A stretch of DNA of 64,000 bases from Diphasiastrum complanatum (lineage: Eukaryota > Streptophyta > Lycopodiopsida > Lycopodiales > Lycopodiaceae), in the NCBI GenBank assembly GCA_029204225.1, contig CM055097.1, positions 66,656,941-66,720,940 on the forward strand, written 5' to 3'. The notes under the pieces were generated by a model, which was not told the origin of the DNA, ran no database searches, and worked only from the letters and a program-made list of their open reading frames with translations. This document shows positions 46,580-58,799 of this stretch, one piece after another. Positions within the stretch are counted from its first letter, which is position 1; each line of letters starts with the position of its first letter. The translations under genes were made by a program, and so were the position numbers.

Positions 46580-49500
46580 AGCAATGCCAGGATTAGCTAT
46601 GTATTGGTTGAGTGAGCTAACAACAAAAGAGATATCTGGTCTTGTACAGACCATTGCGTACAAGAGAGATCCTAGTATCGATCGAAACAAATACTCTCTC
46701 ATTTGCTCCTCTTCCTGTTTGGTCTAGATTCATTGGTCCTTTGACAAATGCAGGCTTGGATCCATTGGTGAGTGGGCTAATTTACAATTCATCAAATTGT
46801 ATCTATTAAGAACATTATGAATATACCGTTGTTGAGTGATGTAAATTAGTCAATTTGCTTTGTCTCTGTGAGTTTGAATCTCCAAACAGAAGTGAGCTTC
46901 GTCCAGATCAGTCACGTCAAATTCTGAAAACAGCATCTGTTTCGAATCCTTAACCATATTGGTATTGTTGCTGAAGAGCAATATATCATCCACGTAAAAG
47001 GTGATGATAATGAAGGACTGCTACACTGATTTCGAATAAATGTTGCAATCAGCAATGCTTGGTTTAAATCCTTGTTCAATAAGGAATGTATTGATCCTCT
47101 AAAACCAAGCCCTGGCAGACCGTTTCAAGCCGTACAATGCTTTGTGGATTTTATAGACATGATTCTTCATGCCTTTCAGAACGTATACTTTGGGCTAGAT
47201 CATGTAGATATCTTCTTGTATAACTCCATTCAGATAGGCTGTTTGTACATCAAGTTGATGTACTTCGAGGCCGGCAGCTACAACATAAGACAAGAGCATT
47301 CGGATCGACAAATGTTTGACGACTGGACTAAAAGTCTCACTGTAGTTGACATTCGAGATCTGAGTGAATCCTCGTGCTACCAGTCTGGCCTTCCTTTGAT
47401 CAATTACTCAATTGGCATTATATTTCATCTTAAAGATCCATTTGCAATCAATGATATTGTAGCCAATAACAGCTTCGACTAATGACCATGTCTGATTCTT
47501 GATCAGAGAGGAATACTCTCTGTCCATGGCTTCTCTCTAAAGATCAGAGTCTGGTTGGCTAAGTGCCTCTTCGACTGTCATCGGTTCCTGCATCAAGAGA
47601 CAGGCAGACTCAGGAGTATACCTTGTGGGATGTGTGCATACTCGGCTCGATCTTATGGGAGGATTCGACTGATAAACCACTCTTGGGACTTGTTGCTGGG
47701 TAGCAGCAAAATCTTCGTCTGATTCGCTGTCTCAAAGTGGGTCAACAATAGACACACCTGAGCTAGAAGCTCGGACTGTCGTGTCAATGGCAAGTGATGA
47801 AGGCTCTTCTTGAGCAATATCCTTGTCTTTGAGGTTGACGAACTGATCCTCGATAAAGACTGTATCCCGGCTATACAAGATTTGCTAGGTATCAGGATTG
47901 TACAACTTGTAAGTGTTATCAAACGAAGTATATCCAATCAGGATGGTCTTAAAACCTTGGGAGTCCAATTTCTTCCTTGTGTTCTTTGGGATCTACGCGT
48001 AGGCAATGCACCCAGACACTCTTAGGTTCTTCAAAGAAGGCTTAGAGCCTGTCCACACCTTGTGGGGTGTCTTGTTTGAGAGGGCCTTGGTCGAACATCT
48101 GTTCTGGAGGTAAGCTACAGTGGAGACAGCTTCAGTCCGGAATATCTTGGGCAACGATGCATGCGATAGCATACATTTGACAGACTCGACCAGAGTACGG
48201 TTCTTCCTCTCAACTAAGCCATTAGACTGAGGACTCTAAGGAGTGATGAATTGTTGCTCAATGCCTTGGCTTTCGCAGTACTCCTTAAATTCGACAGAGA
48301 TATATTCTCCACCGTTGTCTGACCTTAGGGCCTTGATCGTCCTTCTAGTCTCCTTTTTTGCATGCTCCTTGAAGATTCTGAAGCAGTTGAAGGCTTCTGA
48401 TTTCTTCTTTATGAAGTACACCATAGTCCTTTTGGAGGATTTGTCAATAAAGGTTATAAAATACTTGGCATCCTTCAACGAAGGATTTTTCATCGGGTCA
48501 CAAATATCTGAATGTACAACATCTAGCAATCCTCTAGAAACATGCTGATGGCTTGACTTAAATGGTTTCTTAGTCTGTTTACCAACTAGACAGTCTTGAT
48601 AGACGGGTAACTCGACCTTTTTGTGAGGATAGTTGAGATCAAGAACAATAGATTGTCTAGACATTCGTTGTACAGCAGCATGATTTAAATGAACAAGTCT
48701 ATAATGCCAAAGTAAACTTTTATTTGAATGAATTGAAGTACTAAGAGCTTGACTAGAGACAGAAAAGCAATGACTCAACTTATACAAATATCCATGTCTC
48801 TTTTCGAGTGCTAGGATCTTGCCTGTCCTATCAACTACTTTACATTGATCACATTTGAACTCTACTCTATGTCCTAGATCTGTGATTATGCTTACAAAGA
48901 GCAGATTTGTAGATAACTTTGGTACATATAGAACTCAGAGAGTAGCTTAGACTGATCATTTGCAAAGCATAATCTTACAGTACCTTCACCTTTAATAGCT
49001 TTTGTACTATTGTTGCCAAGGTGAACGAATTTCTGAGTACCGTAAGGTGTATTGGACTCGAAACAGCCAATGAGGCTAGTCATGTGCTGAGTGGCTCTGG
49101 AATCCAAGAACCAAGAATTGTCACCAGATGCTCCTTGATGATTGGTCATGAAGGCATCATGATCCACTTTTTGAATAGGCTGTGGAGCTTCTCCAGCTGC
49201 ATTTGCCACTTGATTCGACTACCCTTTGCTGTTGTTCTTTGTTTGAAGTATTCGGTAGTCTTGTATTTTGTGGTTGTTTCATTTGCAGTATTTGCAAAAC
49301 AACTTCTTCTTTGTCCGCGAATTTGACTGTTCCTTGTGCTGAGCTGATTTTTGGTCTGGCTTTGATTGCTTCGGGCCTTTCTTCTTCTTCTGTTTTGTCG
49401 TGCTCTTGTTGGTGTACAAGGCATGAGAATCAACTGAGGAACTCGAGGCTTCCTTCCTCCGTGTGTCTTCCTGCAACAACATAGTAATGACTCTCGAAAG

Positions 49501-49695
49501 AGTCAATTCTGGATGAGACATAATGATCATCACCCAGCTGTCGTAAGAACTTGGCAAGCTTGTAAGTAGTTGCATCATTGCGTCTTGATCGTCTATGACA
49601 GATCCGACATTGGCCATTTGTCTTAGCAGGTTCTTGAATTGATTAATATGATTCTGTAGAGTAATAGGACTGGCTTTCCCTTGGGAATCCTTGTG
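46580..49695 (-). pseudogene. Ty1/copia K: gag, protease, integrase, RT
   Basis: Minus strand. Gag (49617-49279): MANVGSVIDDQDAMMQLLTS, LTLSRVITMLLQEDTRRKEA, then a Lys-rich stretch and a degraded knuckle FCKYCK. The protease site reads WFLDSRATQHM (DSGA changed to DSRA; about 49105). Pre-integrase: LLWHYRLVHLNHAAVQRMSR. Integrase (to 48236): DVVHSDICDPM, ALRSDNGGEYISVEFKEYCE, then past a stop SPQSNGLVERKNRTLVESVK. RT: IIDCKWIFKMKY, KARLVARGFTQ, and the VDDILLFSNN region at about 46993, then the thumb to about 46590. RNase H is lost at the deletion joint near 46585. It is the parent family of the left fragment 1717-2709. Confidence 0.87.
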
Positions 49696-49709
49696 GAAGA
49701 GTTAGTCTT

Positions 49710-50169
49710 ACTTGGTTGATGGAGTTATGTGGTGCTGGATTTGCATCATTAATGTACTCACCTACTCATGTATTTCCAAGGTTTGATGGTTTCTTGTGGC
49801 AAGATGGAGATGGAGGCTCATTCATGGAATTCTATGGTGGAGACATATCAAGAAAGGACAAAATTGGAGGAGACAAGCAAGCAAATGGTCATCTCACATT
49901 TATTGTTTGGTTGCTATAATTTTCTAGAGAGTTCAAAGTTTGAAACATGGAGGAATCATTTCATTCACATTTTATTTGGTTCTTTATGTTCTAGTTATAT
50001 CTTGATGTGTAAAATTGATGTAAGAGATAGTGAAGCATCCAATTTGGACACTATTCTCCATATCAATTATGAAAGATACTTTAGAACCTTAGAAATGAGA
50101 TCTATACTTAGGATGGAGAAAAAAAATTTGGATCAAAGTTCTATTGTCAAAACTATGCCAAAACTAGTT
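49710..50169 (+). other. Internal 3' region of a plus-strand LTR element, coding unclear
   Basis: Two overlapping frames are open (49716-49919 and 49768-50184), ending KLVEEGV at the polypurine tract. They do not resemble RNase H or any copia domain I know, so this may be non-autonomous element sequence or heavily decayed. Confidence 0.4.
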
Positions 50170-50179
50170 GAAGAGGGAG
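50170..50179 (+). promoter_or_regulatory. Polypurine tract GAAGAGGGAG
   Basis: A purine run immediately before a TGTGAGAGA LTR start at 50180. Confidence 0.7.
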
Positions 50180-50687
50180 TGTGAGAGATTTCAACTAGTT
50201 TAGTCTAGTTTAGTCATATTTTGGTAAATTGTCAATAAGAGGCCAAAACTCATTTTAGACTTAGAGATAAACTTTTTGACGCTATATAAGTTTAAAATAT
50301 ATTCAATAAACACATTTTGAAAGTGTGGGAAAGTTGGTAGTCGAGTTTGAGAGAGATTCAAATTTGAACTTTGGGTACATTGAATCTAGACCCAAAAATA
50401 GTAGGGTTTACATTTTGGAGGGAAAGCCAAGTGGCCAAATAGGGTTTGGACACTCTATGAAAGGATGTAACTCGTGGAGAGACACATCTTCTCCCTTCTA
50501 TCTCTCATTTCATCATTATACATGGTTCTCTTTGGGTTCTCATATTTTGCTATTTTCGATTGCACACGTGTGAAATACAGTAGGGTATTGTAATTGTATG
50601 GACAACAAACATATTTTATGTTTTGGTTCATGTTTGATCAGTATCTCTTAGAGTTTGCATCTCATTTTGTATGTAGATGCTGATTTT
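50180..50687 (+). mobile_element. 3' LTR of a plus-strand copia-like element
   Basis: The LTR starts TGTGAGAGATTTCAAC after the polypurine tract. Its interior matches 15867-16055 and then 18431-18712, which shows those two pieces are halves of one LTR. The 3' end is uncertain, near TGATTTTTCTACATTGGCA. Confidence 0.62.
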
Positions 50688-50739
50688 TCTACATTGGCAG
50701 GAGTGTTGGTTTGCTCCTTCTTGTAACCAAAGATTTTGG

Positions 50740-50885
50740 ACATGGTTGGATCTTGAATGATCTGGAATCCTTCACAGATAGCCAATAATGGGCCATCGCA
50801 TGACGCACGTACCTTTCGACAAAATTTGCATGTGCCATGTGGCATCCTGTGATATGCTTTCCATGCACATATAATGTCGACATAT
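50740..50885 (-). pseudogene. BED-type zinc finger relic (hAT-like)
   Basis: The minus strand reads GTCKFCRKVRASC in one frame and, after a shift, HYWLSVKDSRSFKIQPCPKS in another. Together they give the C..C....H......CP order of a BED finger as found at the start of hAT transposases and related plant proteins. The rest of a transposase was not found. Confidence 0.4.
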
Positions 50886-50889
50886 ATAA

Positions 50890-51792
50890 AACCAATGCAA
50901 AATTCTGAAAAAAAAAAATGAAATTTTGTTTTGCATTTGGTCATTATGCAGAAACCCAAAAATTTCAAAAGAAAAGTCATCTGAAAAAATTTGACAAAGT
51001 AAAAAAGTTTAAAAATATTGTAAAAAGATATTTCAAAGAGAATTCAAATATGGTCATTATGTGGGGGAAGGCTCAAGGGCCTCAAGCCTGTAATCTTGCT
51101 AGGGCCCTGGCCTCCAACTAACGCCTTGAACATGGGCACTTCCACCCATGGCCCTTTTGCCTAGGGCCCTCCCAGGGCGGAAGGCCCTTAGACTAGGCCT
51201 TTAAAGCCCCACACAAGAATTTATCAAATCTCTATGATATGGTTGGAATAGGACCTTCTTTTTACATTATAATACTACATACTTTTTGGAACCACTACTA
51301 GTGCCTATCAAAGCCCAACCGATCAATGCTTTAAAGATTGTTTATTTCTTATGAGAATATGTCAATGTTTTGTTCCAATTCTAGAAACAAGAAAATTTAA
51401 TTAATTCTTCAAATATCATGCATTTCTTATAGAAATATTTCAATGGGTTGTGTCGTTTGTAAAAACACAATTTTTTTAAGGCCAACTTACCTTTCAATGA
51501 AAAAGTGATCAAATGTGACAATGACAAGTGATAACATAGTTCATTCGAGTTTTCAAGGCGGCATCCATGTCTATACCTAGATCCTCTATATAAAACTTTT
51601 TAGATTTTAAGTGATCTATGAAAGCGCGTTTCATTTGCTTTGAAACAAGTCCTGCATGATGGTGAATTTGGCATTTTGCATATTAAATAAATTCAAAGAA
51701 TCTACATAAGTTTCACCCTACTTCTAGGTCTTGTTTTTATAATAAGTGTAAGTATTGAATGACATCTTCTACAGGGTATTTGGGTCAAGGTC
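50890..51792. other. No gene; short GC-rich patch
   Basis: Mostly AT-rich. A GC-rich patch at about 51065-51215 repeats AGGGCCCT-like words (GGGCCCTGGCC, GGGCCCTCCC). No ORF of note. Confidence 0.4.
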
Positions 51793-54360
51793 TCTCATTT
51801 GTATATTGTACCATTTTTTAAAATGGGTGGCTGTGGAAAACAAGCAGCAGATAAAACAAATCCACCTCAAGACAATTTACCTACAAAAGAATTGTTGGAA
51901 GAACCTCAAATTTCAAACCAACATGAAACTATGATGAGAGAGAAAATTCAAGTTACACAAGACTGTTAATCTTATGCATGTTGCAAAATATGGAGAGAAA
52001 TTTTAAAGTCCTCAATCCAAGGATCCTATTCTAAACATGCCAATCACAAGCAACACAAGTAAATAAATTTTCAAGATTCTACCAAGAACAAGAAATAGAG
52101 CATCAATTCACTCCTGCATACACACCCAAATATAATGGTATCGCAAACAGAAGAAACATGACACTAGTCGAAGGAGCCAGATGCATGATGGCACATGTTT
52201 GATTGCCGAGTCAATTTTGGGCTGACTCAATAGCTGCAGCGGTACACCTGCAGAATAGATCAACAACGATAGCCTTGGAAAACAAAACATCGTACAAAAT
52301 GTGGACAGGTAGAAAGCCTGATCTGTCATACGTGCGTGTATTAAGATGTGCAGCATACAAGCACATACCAAAGGAACAAAGAAACAAGCTCGACAAAAAG
52401 TCAGAGCAGACAGTCATGGTAGAATACTCGAACGGATCACAAGTTTACAGACTGTACAACCCAACCACGAAGAAAGTTGTGTCAAGTCGAGATGTGAAGT
52501 TCGATGAGTCCACATTCTTTGGATTAAAGGAAGAAAAGAGACATGAGATCTTCATACTACTGCCAATTCAAGAGGGAGATCAAGGGCAAACATCAAATCA
52601 AAATGTCGAGCCCCATTTTTCAAAGTAGTAAGAAGCCGAAGATCAACCCGAAGAAGAAGAAACATTCGAGCAACGATGAATCGAACCCAAAAGGTCGACA
52701 AGACAATGAAGACCTCTAGAACGATACACTGACAACATTCAATGGAGCGAAGAAACAGAGTTCGAATACTACAACTTCACTGAAGAGCCAACAACATATC
52801 AAGAAGCTATCCAAAGTCCAGAAGGAGAATTTTGGAAATAGACGATGTCAGAGGAAATCGAATCAATGAAGCAAAATGAGACATGGACACTAGAGCCACT
52901 GCCCAAAAATAAAAAGATCTTCGACTGCAAATGGGTCTACAAAAGAAAAATCAAATCAGATGACATTGTCGGACGATACAAAGCAAGGCTTGTCACGAAA
53001 GGCTACACACAAAGGTATGGCATCGATTACTTCGATACCTATTCACCAATGGTTAAAATGACAAGCATTCGACTGCTCCTTGTATATGCAACCCAATACA
53101 ATCTGGAAGTTTACCAAATTGATTTGAAGATAGCCTTTCTCCATGGAGATCTAGAGGAAAAAAATCTTCATAAAGCAGCTTGAAGGATTCGAAGACCCCG
53201 ACAATTAACAATATATTTGTCGTTTGCAACGATGCATTTATGGTCTGAAGCAGACATCACGATCTTGGTATAAGAAGATCGATAGTCTTCTAAAATCTCT
53301 AAATTGTATTCCTACACAACCAGATTGTAATGTCTATATAAAAAAAGTAGGAAGAAATTTTGTGATTCTGACCATATTTGTAGATGACTCCCTAATGATA
53401 GGTAACTCCTTGATGCTAATCAAGAAAACAAAGAGTCAAATTTTTAAAAGTTATGAAATTACAGATCTAGGAGAAGCAACAAAATGCCTTGGACTGGAGA
53501 TCAGAATAAATCGAATGAGAAGAGAAATGCATCTGAGTCAATCAGAGTATGTCGAGAAAGTGCTAAAGCAGTATCAAATGATGGATTACAATGAAAACGC
53601 CACACCAATGATAGCTGGAGCCAGACTAACGAAACATGATTGCCCAAATACAGATGAGGAAAGACAAAAAATGGAAGGTGCCTACCAAGACCTGATCGTT
53701 AGTCTGATGTGCCTTACAATATGTACCAGAGCCAATTTGGCCTTCTCTGTCTATGCTTTAAGCCAATTCTCTTCGAATCTTGACATGGCACATTGGCAAA
53801 TGGCGAAGTGAATTCTGCGATATCTAAAAGGTACCCAAAACATGGGATTAACCTACAAAGCAAACAAAGGCAAAGGATTCGAGCTGCAACACTACAGTAA
53901 TGCAAGTTGGGCAAGCTGCAAAGATGACAACAAGTCCATGACAAGAGGATATTTGATAGTGTGCGGACCAGTAATCAGTTGGACATGCAAGAAGCAAACC
54001 TTGGTAGCTCAATCCTCATGCGAAGCTGAATATGTTGCAGCTCCAAAGATGATGAACGAGATAGTATGGTTGTAGATGATGTTGGAAGCAATTGGCATAC
54101 CACAAAGAGAACCATGCACAATGATGATAGAATCTCAAAGTGCCATATATTTGTCCTAGGATCCTGTTTTCCATTCAAAAACAAAACATATATCTCTGAA
54201 ATACCATCATATTTGAAACTTGATCTCGAAAGGAGAGCTCAAGGTTTAGTATATAAAATCTGAAGACATGATTGCAAATCTGCTCATGAAGCCGCTTGAC
54301 AAACCACTCTTCGCAAGGCAAAAAAAAACAATTGGATTGAATATACAAAGTTGCAAGGTT
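51793..54360 (+). pseudogene. Ty1/copia J: integrase, RT, RNase H
   Basis: The integrase C-terminal half begins near 52090 (FTPAYTPKYNGIANRRNMTL) and runs past a stop at 52200 to the integrase tail (SYKMWTGRKPDLSYVRVLRC, DVKFDESTFF). RT from 52845: FDCKWVYKRKIKSDDIVGRY, GIDYFDTYSPMVKMTSIRLL, YQIDLKIAFLHGDLEE, a frameshift at about 53163, then CIYGLKQTSRSWYKKIDSLL and the catalytic FVDDSLMIGN (YVDD changed to FVDD, about 53380). The thumb (LGLEIRINRMRREMHLSQSE) and RNase H (YSNASWASCKDDNKSMTRGY, AQSSCEAEYVAAPKMMNEIV, LLMKPL) follow. Stops at 52628, 53809 and 54073. The stretch 51793-52316 has an inverted copy at 23930-24452. Confidence 0.87.
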
Positions 54361-54370
54361 CAAGAGGGAG
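54361..54370 (+). promoter_or_regulatory. Polypurine tract CAAGAGGGAG
   Basis: Lies between the RNase H end of copia J and the TGTCAGAAATTG start of its 3' LTR. Confidence 0.75.
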
Positions 54371-54903
54371 TGTCAGAAATTGTGAACTCCTGCAACTTGG
54401 CACGAAGGTGATGAAATGAAACAAAGCAAAGAACGACCGGGTGACGAAACAAAATGAAACAAAACGAAGCGAAGGACGACCGGGTGACAAAACAAACTTG
54501 AAAAAGACACAAAATGAAGGAAAACCATTTGCACTGCCAACTGGCAGCTTGACCAGCATGGTGTATTGTACTTCATGCTCAACTGAAAGAGATAGTGATA
54601 ACATAGAATAACTAACTAGTTGATTAGCATTAACTTGTCTTGTGATTCGCTTATTAACTATCTTGTAAACTCCACACAGTGGAGATAAATACGCATTTTT
54701 AATTAACACGAAATAGAGAAGAGTAGAGTGAGATAGAAGAGAATAGAGTTGTGCATGAAAGTTTGCTGCCAACAAGCAGAACACAACAACTGAGGTGATC
54801 GTTAGGCCACCAACGAGCGAGACATTGAACGACTCACTGAAAAACATAAAAATAGAAAATATTATTGTTCTCTTCTCCACCTCATCGTTCGAGTCGTCCA
54901 CTT
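54371..54903 (+). repeat. 3' LTR of copia J (end approximate)
   Basis: Starts TGTCAGAAATTG after the polypurine tract. A 43-base tandem duplication carries ACGACCGGGTGAC at 54433 and 54476. The downstream end is a guess near the CT-rich change of composition at about 54900. The 205-codon minus-strand frame across it (54284-54901) is antisense to LTR and RNase H and not a gene. Confidence 0.5.
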
Positions 54904-56384
54904 TTCTACCGGAAGAGTGTTTTCTAATTTTCTCCCCCCCTTAAATCTTCAAACCAGATATCAACTATAATCCTAAAAGGATTTCTGTAATATCAAAATA
55001 TCCTATCGTTTCCGATTCTTACGATAAATGTTTCTCATTGATAACTCTTTTTTCTTCCACTTCACTCCCTTTTTAAGAGGAAATGACATGAGTTTCCAAG
55101 GGGTGTAATGCATCTAGATTTGTCCTGGGTGGGGAAAGTTTTAAAGAAAAGATTCGAGAAAATATTGAAAGCCAAAGAAATGTTGCATCATTGTAAGCAA
55201 ATATCAATGGTGTCCCAACATTGGACTTAACAAAAGATCTTCTTTATTACCAACTTTGAGAATTGACCCACAAATGAGAAAATGAGTTTTTTGAAGATTT
55301 TAGTAAGGAAAACGGCTTAGAAAAAGCTTCATTAACCATTTTTGTGACATCCTCCAAGGTCAACGGGTAATTAAAATTACCTTCCAAGGAATCACAAGAA
55401 ATTGGGTAAATAAATGTGTTTAAGAAATTCATCAATATATCTTTTACAAAGAAATAGCTTATCGGGTTTCCAGTTTTGTAGATTTGAGATATCCAAAAAA
55501 GAGAGACCATGACCAATATCTCAAATTTTTGACAAAACACCCATTTTATGATCAATAGTATTTGGCATCACTAAGATTTACGGCCTTACTACGGTCAACT
55601 GATCCAGTTAGTTTCAGATCTTCATTTTGGAATCGCCTGCATCCCATACCACAGGTTCTTCCTCCATGAAGGCCCTCCACTTCTTGATCGTAGTGTCAGA
55701 AAAATTATTTAAACTATATGAAGTTCTCGGGAATTATTAATAAATTCCAACTTCATAAAACAATTTCCACTCATAATTTCTTTCGCCCCTCTTCATAATC
55801 TCTATGGTAACTGAAGAGATTGAAGTATTCCTAGTGACAGATTTAGAAATGAGAAAGAACGAGTCGGTTGTTCTAATAACACATTGCGGTGGCACGCCCA
55901 AACTTCAAGGACATCCAGAAACAAACTTTTCGTTCCATTTCAGTCTTTCCATCTTAGGCTTTTGGGTCATTTGACAGTGTTTGTTTTCAAAAAAAAAAAA
56001 GGACATCTTGGTCAAAAAAAAATTCCAAGAATCTCTAGACACAATTGTCCAATTCTCGGTTGCCCATTGCAGTTAATAAACCGAATATACATTTCGTCAA
56101 CTGTGAAAAAAACTTTACAAAATTCCTCCAAGAATTCGGCCCAGCCACAATTCTATGGGTTGCATCCTCTAGCACGAGGAGGTTGTACCCAAAGCAAAAA
56201 AACGACGAAATTCATTTTTTTTATTCTGGGACATTGTGCAAGCTAAAGTAGCTCAATCAATGATTTATCCAGTCATCAACAACTTCGGGGCTTTTAAACA
56301 ACGAAAAAAATTTCCGGTTAGCCCAAGTTGTTTTGTATTAATGGCCTATAATTGTCTGAAATGATTTTGCATTTGGTTGATTAA
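54904..56384. other. No gene seen
   Basis: AT-rich sequence with scattered short frames only; the 120-codon frame at 55884-56246 shows no domain. No terminal repeats were defined. Confidence 0.42.
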
Positions 56385-56896
56385 GTACTTATAGCTTTTA
56401 TAAAGTTCCATAACAATCTTACCGAAGGTTAGCTTGTTATAAATTCAAGAGGTCCATCACTTTTAGATGATGCCGGATAACTAGAAATGATCTCGGACAG
56501 CTTGTTAGATTCACACCCTCTGCTCTCCAGTGCCTTCAAGAAGCTACTGAGGACTATATGAGCATTTTTTTTGAAGATTCATTTTTGCTTGCTATTCATT
56601 CCAAGAGAGTCACCATAATGCCTAAGGACTTTCAGTTACTGATGAGAATGAGGGAGAGATTTTGCAAGTTACACATATCTTAGTCTGCTGCTCCCAGATC
56701 TATTCCTCTAGATAGGACTGACCTTCCTACCATGGCCAAGCATCCTAGGAAGCAGGTAGTCCCCAAGAGAGCTCCGAAGAAATTAAGGAGGGTAGATACC
56801 ACCGACTCTGCGAAGCCTAACCTGGATGCAATTGTAGATAATGTCTTGAAAATCTTCTCGGAAACTTTTTTATTAAAGATGCTAGAAAATTTCTAG
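56385..56896 (+). pseudogene. Histone H3-like fold (possibly centromeric H3) pseudogene
   Basis: From 56474 the frame reads [40 protein letters not shown] and [20 protein letters not shown], then ERFCKLHIS and a TAG at 56681. This lines up with the H3 fold from the end of the alpha-N helix through alpha-1, alpha-2 and alpha-3, including the near-invariant [12 protein letters not shown]. Upstream, in another frame (56385-56426), VLIAFIKFHNNLTE looks like the decayed start of the H3 core (the ALREIRKYQKSTE region). Past the TAG the same frame continues 71 codons with a basic stretch (MAKHPRKQVVPKRAPKKLRR) to a stop at 56894. [17 protein letters not shown] and one extra residue before alpha-1 differ from canonical H3 and lean to the CENH3 side, but that is inference. 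The gypsy element begins directly after it. Confidence 0.62.
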
Positions 56897-57007
56897 ATAT
56901 ATTCTTGAAAAAACATACTACAAAAGTCGGAGAAAAATTGGTAAAAAATGCTAAAAAAGAATGCTAGAAAATTTGCGAAAAATTCCAAAAAGATTCTAGA
57001 AAGAGAA

Positions 57008-58090
57008 ATATCAAAGATAATATTTTTTGAGCCAAGACCCATTAATTCGAGTCGGTAATAGTTCTCCTTCAAGTGATTGGAGTTGAACAAAACCATTTTC
57101 GAACACCTCGATAACTTTATAAGGTCCAAGCCATCTCATATGAAGTTTTCCAGGGAACTTTTGATGCTGACTATCATAGATCAGCGCAAAGTCATCAGAT
57201 TTAAGATCACTTTTCCTGATATGACTATCATACTTTTTCTTTTGTTGTTTCTGGATTTCCTCCGTTAGTTTTTGTGAGTTTGAACGAGCTTCAGATAGTT
57301 CTTCAATAGTCGTCAACCTAACATTAATACATTCTTTATCTGTTCGTTGGGCTTGTATACGAAAAGTTGGCACCTCAAATTCAATAGGTAAAATAGGATA
57401 TATACCATAAGTAACATAATATGGTGTTTGTTTCATCGTGATCTTCTCTGTGTTTCGATAAGCCCAGAGAACTGAAAGTAATTTTTGATCCTAATCAGTC
57501 GCATGTGCAACAATAATTTTATTCAAGATCTTCCAAAGTATTCCATTTGCTTCCTCAATTAACCCGTTTGCTTTTGGATTATAAGGGATTGTCTTTCTGT
57601 GTTTAATCAGAAAATACGTTGTTAGAAACCGTATTGTGTCATTTAAAAAATGTGTACTATGGTCACTAACTAATTCAAGAGGACAACCATATCTTGTGAT
57701 TATTGATTTGAATAAGAATGCTGCGACAGTTTTCGCATAGTTTTGTTTCGTTGCTTCTGCTTCTACGTTCTTCGTAGCATAATCCGTCACAATCAGAATA
57801 TAATGACAGTGTGTCGAGTCACGGGCTTGATTAGACCGACAAAGTCAATCTCCCACTTTTCAAATGGTGCAAGAGGTAGGATTGGTGTCAACGGCCAATT
57901 CATTGCTTTTGTTAGCTTTTCAGATCTTTGGCATGGATCACACAATTTTATATAATTCGATACATCCTTGAATATAATTGGCCACCAATACTTGGCAGTC
58001 AAAATTTTATCAACAATGTTCTTTAAAGCATAGTGTCCGCCAGCATCTTCTGAATGTAAGGCTTGTACAATCTTTTTAATATCTTCAGTT
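57008..58090 (-). pseudogene. Ty3/gypsy (Tat/Athila-like) integrase
   Basis: Minus strand: the zinc-binding region (HSEDAGGHYALKNIVDKI, YWWPIIFKDVSNYIKLCDPC) leads into the core, which has WEIDFVGLIKPV (first D), LELVSDHSTHFLNDTIRF (second D) and YNPKANGLIEEANGILWKIL (the E). The C-terminal part reads LLSVLWAYRN, TPYYVTYGIYPILPIEFEVP and FPGKLHMRWLGPYKVIEVFE, ending SWLKKYYL. No chromodomain follows, which fits the Tat/Athila side. Two stops break it (about 57790 and 57492). Confidence 0.88.
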
Positions 58091-58229
58091 TCGAGACATT
58101 TACTCTATGATTCCTAGCACAAATAAGCACCATACATTTTTCCTTCTAGGAAACTGCATTTGTTTAAAAACTTTCGATCTTCTTAGTTGTTGATCAACAC
58201 CAAGCTTATACAGGACATTGTAAATAATA

Positions 58230-58760
58230 GTATAAGGTGCTACCTTATATTGAAAAACTGTCTTTTTTTCCAAATCATATCCATCCGGATATATCTGATC
58301 CTTAAGATAGGTAATGATATCAGAATATAACGAATTCGTAGATGAAATTTTGAATAAATCTCAACTTTTCCTGTGCTGAGTCGCGATAAACAATCAACAT
58401 TCGTATGATATTTTCTTTGGTGAAGTCCTACTTGATAAGTGAATTCTTGCAAAAGTAGAACCCATCGAACAATTCGTCCTGATAAATCTGGTTTATTCAC
58501 AAGATACTTTAGAGCACAGTGATCAACATGGAAAATGAAAGCGTATCCAAGCAAATAATGTCAAAATTTCTTAAGATAAAAATCATTTCGAGTGCTTCCC
58601 TTTTTGTAGCCGAATAATTCTTCTCCGAGGCACTTGATTGTCGACTTGCATAGTATATAGGATGGTCTTTCTTCTGATCATCATTCTGGCTCAGACAGAC
58701 GCCAATAGCAAATGCAAAAACATCGATATATAACTATGCAATCTCTGTTTGAGTTCTTTG
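58230..58760 (-). pseudogene. Ty3/gypsy RNase H
   Basis: Minus strand: FAFAIGVCLSQNDDQKKDHP, IYYASRQSSASEKNYSATKR, REALEMIFILRNF, a stop at about 58560, then YAFIFHVDHCALKYLVNKPD and TYQVGLHQRKYHTNVDCLSR. The domain is complete enough to be sure, but it follows the RT connection stump (TTFKELKQRL) with no RT palm upstream. Confidence 0.85.
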
Positions 58761-58799
58761 AACGTTGTCTACTGTTCTTTCGTCCACAAGTATTCCACT

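Noticed and set aside
54284-54901. 205-codon minus-strand frame
   Set aside because: Antisense to copia J RNase H, polypurine tract and LTR; composition is Phe/Ser/Leu rich with no domain.
55884-56246. 120-codon plus-strand frame
   Set aside because: Low-complexity Lys runs from A tracts and no family; treated as chance.
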